From Rickettsia typhi (GTDB lineage: Bacteria; Pseudomonadota; Alphaproteobacteria; Rickettsiales; Rickettsiaceae), in the NCBI GenBank assembly GCA_945875975.1, contig CAMCMD010000011.1, positions 1 to 53,528 of the forward strand: a stretch of 53,528 bases of DNA, in the 5' to 3' direction. The first letter of the stretch is position 1. Every line of letters begins with the position of its first letter. Position numbers and translations under genes: made by a program. A model generated the notes under the pieces. That model was given only the letters and a program-made list of their open reading frames with translations. It had not been told where the DNA came from and did no database searches. Below are positions 46,100 through 53,528 of the stretch, piece by piece.

Positions 46100-49000
46100 T
46101 TAGTCCTTAACATACTCTTGTGCCATCTCTATCATTTTGCGATAATTTAGCTTCCCAGTTGCAAGAACAGGTACTTCAGCAACCTTTATAATTACTTTAG
46201 GAATATATAATTCCGACAATTGCTTTATGTAGCAGATTTTTATTATTTCCTCCCTAGAAATATTTTTACCAGTAGTAAAGACAATGATCTGCTCACCTTT
46301 TTTATCATCCTCAATATTAACAGCAACGTGTATTGCCTCTGGATCAGCCTCCATCATTAGCTCTTCTATTGCCACTAAGGAAATCATTTCACCAGCAATC
46401 TTGGCAAATCGCTTCGCACGACCTAGAATTGTCACATAACCTTCATTATCCACAAAAACAATATCACCTGTGTCATACCAATCATGGCCTAGTTTTTCGA
46501 CCACAGGAGGCATGATAACTCCGGGATTATCTGAAAAAATATACCCTTGCATAACATTAGGACCACGTATACATAACCTGCCACCTTCTTTTATTCCTTC
46601 AACCGGCTTCAGATAATACTCTATTTTAGGAAAAACTCTACCCACGGTCCCTGCTTTATAATGCATTGGTGTATTAACAGCAATTATTGGCGAAGCTTCT
46701 GTTACACCATATCCTTCCAAAATTCTAATACCGAATTTATCAATCCACGCTTCTCTAGTTCTTGATTTTAGTTTTTCGGCTCCAGCAATTACATATCTTA
46801 ACGAATAAAAATCATATGGATTCGCATATGCAGCATAACCTGTTAGAAATGTATCCGTTCCAAACATAATAGTCGCTCCAATATCATAGATTATTTCAGG
46901 AATAATTCGATAATTAAGAGGGGAGGGATAGAAAAAAGTCTTTATACCATTTAAACACATTATTAGAGTTACCGTTAACCCAAAACTATGAAACATAGGT
47001 AATGCATTAAACGTGAGGTCAGTTGGATTAAAATCCACCTTAGCAAGAGCTTGGCATCTATTTGCTTGAAGATTACGATGCGACAAGGCAACTGCTTTAG
47101 GTTTTCCTTCAGTGCCGGATGTGAATAAAATGACTGCTGTATTTAAATCATTCTGATTAGAGCATATTTTCTTATAATAGATTTCTGGAAATATGGTGGC
47201 TAGAAAACATTTTAGCTTAAGTTTTGTTGATACAAATTTACGCAAATCTTCGAGATAGATGATCATAACACCAGCTTTAGCTACCGCATCAACAAGACTC
47301 TCAAGTTCCGCCTTTTTTATAAATCTCCGGGATGTATAAATTGTTCGCACTTCAGCAGTTTTACAAGCTGATATAACATTGCTTGACCCTGCCGTAAAGT
47401 TTATCATTGCCGCTACCCTACCTGCAGCTTGCACTGCAAAAAAAGCAATTGCGCTTCCCACCATATTTGGCAGCATTAGCCCTATCTTTTCTCCAGCTAA
47501 AGATTTTTTTGATATTAGCTCAGCTAAAATAAAAGATTTTAACAAAACATCAAAATAAGAAGCTGAATTATTATCAATATCCTGCATTACTCGAGCTTTC
47601 TTACCGTAAATCTTACTAGCATTTATTAGTGATTGAAATATAGTTTCTTGATAAGAAGAACTCTCAAAAATCATTTCACTCATGATATCATATAAGGATT
47701 GACCAATAAACCTGCGCCGCTCTCTGCTATCCAAATGTTTTGGAGCAGTGATTTTAACTGGAGGCAAAATAGTAATGGTTAACTTTCTTCTAAAAGTAAA
47801 TTTTCCTCGTGCCAATTTTCTTGCTTTAGAGAATATAGTAAATTGAGTTCCATCTACCCTTATTGGAAGTATTATAGCATTAGCCTTATCGGCAATCATT
47901 CCTGGACCATCATAGATTTTCATCAATCCTCCAGTAGTACTAGTTCTTCCTTCAGGAAATATAACTATCTTTTTATCCTTCTTTACTTCATCAATTAAGC
48001 TTTTGATGGCCATGGGATTATTAGATTCAATGGGATAAGTTTTTATAATTTTTAAAAATGGCTTGACCCACCACTCTTTTGTAATAGTTGAATTGATGGC
48101 AAACTGCAAAGTTTCAGGGATATAGCTTGCTATCAATGGTGGATCAATATATGACAAATGATTCGCTACTATTACCGTTCTCTTCCCTGCTTTGCCATAA
48201 TTCTCTATACCCTTAACTTCAACTTTATAAAAAATAATAAAAAAGAGTCTAAAAATTCCTCTCCATAACTTCATCGGTATCACTTTAGAGTTTGGAATGA
48301 ATTGATAAATATAAATTGCAATTATCATGTTTAAGATGCTTACCACTAAAATTACCGAAGGAATTGAGAATTCCATGTAAAATAATAATGAAAGTATGAC
48401 CGTAGAACCAGCCATAAAAAAGGAGTTGATTAAGTTGTTAGCAGCTATCACCCTGCTTCGATAAGCTGGGGATGTAAAATACTGCATAACTGCAAATAAC
48501 GGTACAACATAAAGACCTCCAACTGTGGCCAAAAGGAACAAGTCTATTAATATTCGCCAGTAATGTGATTTTTCTAAAAATTGTGAAATACTCTTCAATT
48601 GCTCGGGCGCATAATTTATAGACGCTATGTGACTTGCAAAGTACAAATCTATTCCACACACACTAATTCCCACTGCAGCAACAAATACATATTTTGTAGT
48701 AATCTTATTATTAAAAATATAACTGCACCCAAACGAGCCAACACTCACTCCTATAGAAAATACTGCTAAGAATAAATTGGCCACATTCTCATCTGCTCCA
48801 AGTGTATCACGTGTTAGAGACGGTATTTGAGCCATTATTGCAGCACCGATAAACCAAAACCAGGAAATTCCAAGTATTGCCAAATACACCTTGTTTTTAG
48901 ATGAAGCATATTTCACCATCCGAATAGATTCTTTGATAATATTGGGATTAATCTTAATTTCTTTGTTCGAATTGTTGGATTTAGGCATAAAAAAACTTGA

Positions 49001-49567
49001 AAACAATCCTATCAAAGCAACTATAACTGTAAACCCAATTACTACTGTCCCGCTAATATTGTAAAAACCTCCCATCATTGTACCAAGTAGAATAGAAAGA
49101 AAGGTACCGGCTTCGACAAAGCCATTGGCTCCTAAAAGCTCTTCTTTCTTCATATGATCTGGCAGAACACTATATTTAATCGGCCCAAAAAAAGTAGAGT
49201 GAATACCCATAAAACCTATACACATAAACAATACAACTAAGTTTGTAGTGTAGAACCCATAGATAGCAGCCAGGATGATACCAATCTCTGCAAATTTTAT
49301 TATTTTCACTATGGTGGTGCGTTCGTACCGATCGGCAATTTGCCCAGCAAGACTAGCGAATAATACAAAAGGGAGTATAAAAATAACATTGGCAAGCATG
49401 ATAAGAACATATGCTGGCGTTGCTAGGTCATTTGCAAGCTTAAAGGTAACAAGGATAATTAGTGCATTTTTGAGAATGCTGTCGTTAAGACAACCACAGA
49501 ACTGTACTAAAAAAATAGGTATAAATCTTCTATCTTTAAAGAGATAAAATTGATTTGAATCCATCAC
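46100..49567 (-). CDS. aas: Aas: MFS lysophospholipid flippase, acyltransferase and acyl-ACP synthetase fusion
   Basis: 1,155 residues with three modules in order. Residues 1-420 form an LplT-type MFS flippase (FLVQFCGCLNDSILKNALIIL, cut at 20). Residues 430-640 are a PlsC-type acyltransferase with VIVANHLSYIDPPL (HxxxxD) and FPEGRTSTTGG. Residues 650-1155 form an AMP-binding acyl-ACP/CoA synthetase with ILFTSGTEGKPKAVALSH and YDTGDIVFVD. It imports lysophosphatidylethanolamine and re-acylates it, useful for salvaging host or turned-over lipids. Long three-way fusions of this kind occur in Rickettsia and other intracellular bacteria. Confidence 0.92.
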   Translation of the reverse strand: MMDSNQFYLFKDRRFIPIFLVQFCGCLNDSILKNALIILVTFKLANDLATPAYVLIMLANVIFILPFVLFASLAGQIADRYERTTIVKIIKFAEIGIILAAIYGFYTTNLVVLFMCIGFMGIHSTFFGPIKYSVLPDHMKKEELLGANGFVEAGTFLSILLGTMMGGFYNISGTVVIGFTVIVALIGLFSSFFMPKSNNSNKEIKINPNIIKESIRMVKYASSKNKVYLAILGISWFWFIGAAIMAQIPSLTRDTLGADENVANLFLAVFSIGVSVGSFGCSYIFNNKITTKYVFVAAVGISVCGIDLYFASHIASINYAPEQLKSISQFLEKSHYWRILIDLFLLATVGGLYVVPLFAVMQYFTSPAYRSRVIAANNLINSFFMAGSTVILSLLFYMEFSIPSVILVVSILNMIIAIYIYQFIPNSKVIPMKLWRGIFRLFFIIFYKVEVKGIENYGKAGKRTVIVANHLSYIDPPLIASYIPETLQFAINSTITKEWWVKPFLKIIKTYPIESNNPMAIKSLIDEVKKDKKIVIFPEGRTSTTGGLMKIYDGPGMIADKANAIILPIRVDGTQFTIFSKARKLARGKFTFRRKLTITILPPVKITAPKHLDSRERRRFIGQSLYDIMSEMIFESSSYQETIFQSLINASKIYGKKARVMQDIDNNSASYFDVLLKSFILAELISKKSLAGEKIGLMLPNMVGSAIAFFAVQAAGRVAAMINFTAGSSNVISACKTAEVRTIYTSRRFIKKAELESLVDAVAKAGVMIIYLEDLRKFVSTKLKLKCFLATIFPEIYYKKICSNQNDLNTAVILFTSGTEGKPKAVALSHRNLQANRCQALAKVDFNPTDLTFNALPMFHSFGLTVTLIMCLNGIKTFFYPSPLNYRIIPEIIYDIGATIMFGTDTFLTGYAAYANPYDFYSLRYVIAGAEKLKSRTREAWIDKFGIRILEGYGVTEASPIIAVNTPMHYKAGTVGRVFPKIEYYLKPVEGIKEGGRLCIRGPNVMQGYIFSDNPGVIMPPVVEKLGHDWYDTGDIVFVDNEGYVTILGRAKRFAKIAGEMISLVAIEELMMEADPEAIHVAVNIEDDKKGEQIIVFTTGKNISREEIIKICYIKQLSELYIPKVIIKVAEVPVLATGKLNYRKMIEMAQEYVKD

Positions 49568-49929
49568 TTCTCCAACAAATGTTGACGGATACTATGAAAT
49601 TCTAGTCATCATGTCAATTAATCTATGAATATTATATATTATATATATTCATAGATTGGAAAACACAGCTCATTTACAAAAAAATAACTATTTATTGAAT
49701 TTTTTATAAATCCTTTGTCTTACTCAAATAATATATGGTGTGTGGGCGCGTAACCATCATTAAGATAAATTAACATCCTATTTTATCAGTTCTTTAAAAT
49801 ATTTTGCAATGATTCTTTATCAATGTTTCTAAAGGCATTACCTTATTATAAGAGTCTGTATCTATAAATAAATTATCAACTAGCGATATAATAAATTTAG
49901 TCTAAAGTATAGCTTATTATATCTATATT
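49568..49929. other. Intergenic stretch with a long palindrome, upstream of aas
   Basis: 362 AT-rich bases without a gene. The most notable structure is a near-perfect palindrome at 49620-49657: AATCTATGAATAT and its complement ATATTCATAGATT, separated by 12 AT bases. It lies 53 nt upstream of the aas start codon and could be a terminator of the upstream gene, an operator, or a cruciform. Confidence 0.5.
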
Positions 49930-51369
49930 TTATTTTTCTTCATAAAGACTATTGTTGGTATCAAACAACTCATCATAATTATAAATAAATTTTTCAATTT
50001 CAAGACGTTTTGGTTCTCTTTTTAGTCTATTATAATTCTCCCAAAATTTATCTACATATAACCTAAAATCCATTTGATCCAATTTAGCTTCATCAACAAG
50101 TATACCAAGCACAATATCATCATTTGGTAATATTAATACTTGAGATTCATTATTAACAAATTTGAGTTGGTTTGTATCGAAAGCCTCTAAATCAGAGGCT
50201 TTTAAATCAACCTGCTTAGATTTATTTTCTAACGATAGCTCACTTTCAGAAAGCTTTGGTACGACAACAGGTTTACTACTCTTGGTCTCTAATGATTTTT
50301 TATATTTAGATATAGCAACTTCCTCTTCGTTAGGTTGGCTAGCCGCATCAGCATATTCTGGTACAATTATGTTAGAAGGGTTAGGGGTTGATTCGCCTGC
50401 TGGCTTGTCTGCAGGTAATTCCAGTTTAACAACAGGCTCTTCTTGTGCAGTAGGCATTTCTTCTATTTTAGGCTCTGTGGTTTCTTTGGTCACGTCATTT
50501 TTAAAAGCTGTTTTTTCCTTACCTTCACTAGTTTCTACCAATGGAGGAATAGTTAATTCTTCCGTTTTTGGCTCTACAGTCTCCTTGGCAGCATCATTTT
50601 TAAAAGCAGCTTCTTCCTTAACTTCACCAGCTTCTGGTAATTGAGGAATAATTAATTCCTCCGTTTTTGGCTCTATAGTCTCCTTGGCAGCATCATTTTT
50701 AAAAGCGGCTTTTTCCTTAACTTCACCAGCTTCTGGTAATTGAGGAATAGTTAATTCCTCCGTTTTTGGCTCTATAGTCTCCTTAGCAGCCTCATTTTTT
50801 TCTTCAGCCTGATGATCGGGAATTTTAGAAGCCACAGGAGCATTATTTTTACGAGTATTTTCGCCTAAGTTAGTTATACCTTGAGTTGGTTCATTTGAGC
50901 TAGTTGAACTATCAGGATTCTTAATTACATCCTCACCAAAACCATCTGGCAATTTTATCTGATCAGGAACATCAGCTTCCTTTTCATATTCTGGTAACTT
51001 AACATTCATCGGCCCTTCATCAGTGCTTCCGATTGGTGGGATATTGTCAGAAATAGTGTCGTAATTTTCTTTGTTACTAATGACTTGTTCATCATTGATC
51101 GATTCTGATTGAGCATGTTCCGTATCTTCTTTTTTTCTAACGGCTGATTGAATATCTGGCTGTTTCTCTTCTATTTTTTTTTCTTCCCCGAAACCCAAAT
51201 ATTCTTTAAATTTTTGCCACAATGATTTACTACTATCTGAACCAGATTTTTCTTCTACCTGTACTTCAAAAGATGTTGGAAGTGCTGGTAATTCACTTTC
51301 CTTATCCGCATAAGAAGGCGCAGAATTCAAAAGTACTATAGAGATGAAAATTAAAAGATTTTTCTCCAT
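49930..51369 (-). CDS. Exported Glu/Pro/Lys-rich protein with 33-residue tandem repeats, unknown
   Basis: 479 residues. A signal peptide MEKNLLIFISIVLLNSAPSYA leads. A mostly disordered, acidic and proline-rich region follows, including tandem repeats of a 33-residue unit near 190-310 (KETIEPKTEELTIPQLPEAG, then EVKEKAAFKNDAA), three full and one decayed copy. A conserved-looking C-terminal 110 residues (LKFVNNESQVLILPNDDIVLG, cut at 20; DFRLYVDKFWENYNRLKREP) may be the functional domain. I do not recognise the family. It lies downstream of popZ on the same strand, 23 nt away, so tolC, popZ and this gene are likely co-transcribed. Confidence 0.65.
   Translation of the reverse strand: MEKNLLIFISIVLLNSAPSYADKESELPALPTSFEVQVEEKSGSDSSKSLWQKFKEYLGFGEEKKIEEKQPDIQSAVRKKEDTEHAQSESINDEQVISNKENYDTISDNIPPIGSTDEGPMNVKLPEYEKEADVPDQIKLPDGFGEDVIKNPDSSTSSNEPTQGITNLGENTRKNNAPVASKIPDHQAEEKNEAAKETIEPKTEELTIPQLPEAGEVKEKAAFKNDAAKETIEPKTEELIIPQLPEAGEVKEEAAFKNDAAKETVEPKTEELTIPPLVETSEGKEKTAFKNDVTKETTEPKIEEMPTAQEEPVVKLELPADKPAGESTPNPSNIIVPEYADAASQPNEEEVAISKYKKSLETKSSKPVVVPKLSESELSLENKSKQVDLKASDLEAFDTNQLKFVNNESQVLILPNDDIVLGILVDEAKLDQMDFRLYVDKFWENYNRLKREPKRLEIEKFIYNYDELFDTNNSLYEEK
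50460..50800 (-). repeat. 99-bp tandem repeats encoding 33-residue units
   Basis: On the plus strand gtttttggctctatagtctc and near-identical copies recur at about 50762, 50663 and 50563, with a diverged fourth at 50466. Identity of the first three is high, so copy number probably varies between strains. Confidence 0.8.
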
Positions 51370-51392
51370 TTTTCCTCAATTATTACACTACA

Positions 51393-51809
51393 TTATTTTT
51401 TGGGAATAATCTTCTTGATCTCATTCGAAACAATATTCTCAACAATTTTAGGCAAATTATTATCTAGCCAATCCTTAATTAAGGGACGCATTAAATCGTT
51501 TACTATTATGTCCAAAGATTGACTACGTTCTACATATTCTCCGCTCTTTAAAGCGTCATTAAACTTATTAATCTCAGCCTTGGCATGATGTTTAGTATCC
51601 TCTGAAACTAAACAATTTTCCGCATTTTCTTTAAGAATACTTGTCAATTCAAGAACATTATCGTGCTCGTCTTCTAAGAAGGATTTGTTACCCTTTTTAA
51701 CTTCTGAACTAAAAACATTATTATCATTGTCAATTATCCCTCGAATTGATCTTAGAATATCTTCCAACTTGACTTCACCTTCCGGAGTGCTGTCATTTTT
51801 CTTAATCAC
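51393..51809 (-). CDS. popZ: PopZ-like polar organising protein (DUF2497)
   Basis: 138 residues. N-terminal helix VKLEDILRSIRGIIDND, an acidic linker, and the C-terminal oligomerisation helices LDIIVNDLMRPLIKDWLDNNL and PKIVENIVSNEIKKI, the DUF2497/PopZ signature. PopZ forms a pole-marking polymer that anchors the chromosome and signalling proteins. The start is GTG at 51809, directly adjacent to the tolC stop (TAAGTG). Neighbourhood with tolC is a familiar alphaproteobacterial arrangement. Confidence 0.85.
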   Translation of the reverse strand: MIKKNDSTPEGEVKLEDILRSIRGIIDNDNNVFSSEVKKGNKSFLEDEHDNVLELTSILKENAENCLVSEDTKHHAKAEINKFNDALKSGEYVERSQSLDIIVNDLMRPLIKDWLDNNLPKIVENIVSNEIKKIIPKK

Positions 51810-53180
51810 TTAGAAACCTACAATTTTCATTTTTACCTTCTTAAACTCTGCTTCTGGCTCAAAATAATCAACTTTAAGCTTCATGCTTTTAGCAGTTAAT
51901 TCTCCTGCTAAAGATTTGATTCGATAAGCCGCTAGAACCAAACCTTTACGAGCCTCTACTCTTGATTGTCTTGCTGAATTTAATCTCTCTTCTGTTCTTA
52001 ATACATCAACAATAGTTTTAGACCCCAACATCTCTTCTTGCATCATTCCTTCATAGGCAATTTCAGCTGCATTAACTGCCTGAGTTGTGGCATCTATTCT
52101 CATTTTCGCTGCTTCGAGCTCTGACCAACTAGCTTTACAGCTAGACTGAATCTGTTTTATTACACTATCTAAACTGATAGCTGCCTTACGAGTTTGATAT
52201 TTTGCTCTTCTAATATCAGAATACTCCGTTCCCCCTTTACTCAAAATAGGAACATTTACAGACAAGATAGAAGTAATACTTCTGTTATTAACATTTCCAT
52301 TGTCAATTTTTTCTGGTAAGTAGTCAGTAGTCCCACCTTGGATTCTAAAACTAACTTTTGGAAGCAATTCTCCTTTAGCTGCATTTTCTCCAGCTTTTGA
52401 TGCTGATGTTCTATGCCTTGCACTATCTACAGAAGGGTTTAGTTCAGTTGCAATATGTGTTAATGATGCAAGAGACGATGGTAAGTCCAAAGGAACATCT
52501 GGCATTTTAACATCAACTGGATCTATACCAAAAAACCGGTAAAAAGTAGCCTTTGAGGCCTCAAAATTGGCGTATGCAACTGCTTGATTTGCTTCTGCGG
52601 TAGCAAGTCCCTCTCTTGCACTTGCAACTTCCGTCTCGGTAGATTCTCCAAGCTTAAATTTCTCGGTCATAGCCTCAAGCTGAGTCTTGTTTGATCTGAC
52701 ACTAACCTTAGAAATGCCATATTTTTCGTACGCTTCTACACAGTCTAAATAAACATTTATCTCTTTTAAAAAAGAATCTTGTTCTTTAGCATAATAATCA
52801 CCCCTTGATGCTCTAAAAGCAAACTGAGCTGCCTTCAAAGAATTCATCGAGCTCCATCCATCAAACAATGGTTGCTCTAAAGTAATGGATCTAGAATACC
52901 TTAAATTATCAGAGGTAGTGAAATCAGTTACCGTAGGCGAAAGAGGGATTTTGCTTCTTCTTTTGACTTTTGAATCCGTAAAATCAACATTGGCAGAAAC
53001 TCTAGGCATAAAACCAGCTAAAGCTCTAGGAAATTGCTCTATTTCATCTAAAAAATTAGTTCTAATAATTTGCAATTCTTCATTGTTAGTATACCCACTC
53101 GTAAGAGCTTGCTCCAATGTAACTGCAGACGCACTAGCAGAAAGCATCGTTAGCAACCATGATACAAATATTTTGCGCAT
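51810..53180 (-). CDS. tolC: TolC-family outer membrane efflux/type I secretion channel
   Basis: 456 residues with signal peptide (KIFVSWLLTMLSASASA) and TolC repeats: LEQALTSGYTNNEELQIIRT near the start, the helix YGISKVSVRSNKTQLEAMTEK cut at 20, then FKLGESTETEVASAREGLATA cut at 20, and SLEQ-type strand SITLEQPLFDGWSSMNSL. It forms the trimeric outer membrane exit duct for efflux pumps and type I secretion. It is intact, in contrast to the broken OMF gene at 3225, so it may serve any remaining pumps. Confidence 0.93.
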   Translation of the reverse strand: MRKIFVSWLLTMLSASASAVTLEQALTSGYTNNEELQIIRTNFLDEIEQFPRALAGFMPRVSANVDFTDSKVKRRSKIPLSPTVTDFTTSDNLRYSRSITLEQPLFDGWSSMNSLKAAQFAFRASRGDYYAKEQDSFLKEINVYLDCVEAYEKYGISKVSVRSNKTQLEAMTEKFKLGESTETEVASAREGLATAEANQAVAYANFEASKATFYRFFGIDPVDVKMPDVPLDLPSSLASLTHIATELNPSVDSARHRTSASKAGENAAKGELLPKVSFRIQGGTTDYLPEKIDNGNVNNRSITSILSVNVPILSKGGTEYSDIRRAKYQTRKAAISLDSVIKQIQSSCKASWSELEAAKMRIDATTQAVNAAEIAYEGMMQEEMLGSKTIVDVLRTEERLNSARQSRVEARKGLVLAAYRIKSLAGELTAKSMKLKVDYFEPEAEFKKVKMKIVGF

Positions 53181-53347
53181 ACAAAGCCTAATCCTAAAAT
53201 AATCTCTAAGTTCAAAGTGATTCTAAGCCAACAAAACAAATTAGTATACGAGAACATTAGTTTTATATAAGAATCACATCATATTTAGGTGCATTTTTGC
53301 TGCACATTAATCAGGGTTGTTAACATTATGTATAACCCCAACTGTGT

Positions 53348-53527
53348 TTAAGGATTCAATTTTAGTAACTGATCTAATGAGGGTTTATCAGTACGGATTT
53401 GGTAACTAATAAGTCCTGCAAACAAGTGAGTAAATGCATTAACTGGAGACCTGTGCCTATGATGTACTAACGTACCTAAAAGCTTTATAGACGAGAATAT
53501 AGTTTCAATAAAAGATCTTTTCATTAG
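53348..53527 (-). pseudogene. IS982-like transposase, C-terminal end cut by the window edge
   Basis: Minus-strand frame running in from the right edge and ending TAA at 53348-53350. The residues include MKRSFIETIFSSIKLLGTLV and HHRHRSPVNAFTHLFAGLI, then DKPSLDQLLKLNP. R-x-x-IET-x-x-x-x-K and RHRS..NA are typical of the end of IS982-family DDE transposases. Whether the rest is intact lies outside the window. The IS end may be close to 53313, but the inverted repeat cannot be confirmed from one side. Confidence 0.7.
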
Positions 53528-53528
53528 C

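Overview
The window comes from an AT-rich alphaproteobacterial genome, most likely an obligate intracellular member of Rickettsiales (probably Rickettsiaceae; genus not resolved). The evidence is a VirB6-type type IV secretion protein of the long, rickettsial kind, a giant fused Aas protein, an AmpG-type permease, the alphaproteobacterial pairs tolC-popZ and hemD-hemY, RNase J, a plastid-translocator-like dicarboxylate carrier, and a mix of compact housekeeping operons with decaying accessory DNA.

Positions 1-11,000 are accessory. A nearly complete group II intron lies on the minus strand, with a recognisable 34-nt domain V and a GTGCGCC 5' end; its reverse transcriptase gene is frameshifted. 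It is followed by an AbrB/VapC toxin-antitoxin pair whose toxin is frameshifted in a run of eight T. Next is a complete but dead tripartite RND efflux operon: the outer membrane factor has two frameshifts, the adaptor one in-frame stop and the permease two in-frame stops. Then come a glycine-zipper stress protein, a YefM-YoeB pair with an operator-bearing promoter, and a second, intact AbrB/VapC pair.

Positions 11,000-21,300 hold host-interaction candidates. They include a coiled-coil/leucine-rich-repeat protein that may lack its N-terminus, a DUF805 membrane protein, and a minus-strand gene string: VirB6, then an 822-residue protein made almost entirely of 39-residue repeats, then the DNA glycosylase Tag, then a DUF155/RMD1 protein. 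The repeat protein is the most striking object in the window. Its 21 repeats resemble transcription activator-like effector (TALE-like) repeats in helix-loop-helix pattern, in having hypervariable loop positions, and in having degenerate end repeats. Its Shine-Dalgarno sequence lies inside the last codons of virB6, so the two are probably translationally coupled. A 306-bp shell of an IS6-family element lies upstream.

Positions 21,300-53,200 are mainly core genome: cell-wall recycling (dacF, AmpG-type permease), AsmA, rimM, a prolyl-oligopeptidase, and a tight operon der-hemD-(mitofilin-position gene)-hemY-zapE-tmk-corA/zntB. These are followed by an intracellular PHB depolymerase, tolQRAB, a dicarboxylate carrier, RNase J, a PAP2 phosphatase overlapping NAD kinase, aas, a repeat-rich exported protein, popZ and tolC. 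The right edge carries the C-terminus of an IS982-like transposase. No tRNA, rRNA or CRISPR array was recognised. All assignments were made by reading the sequence; no database search was run.
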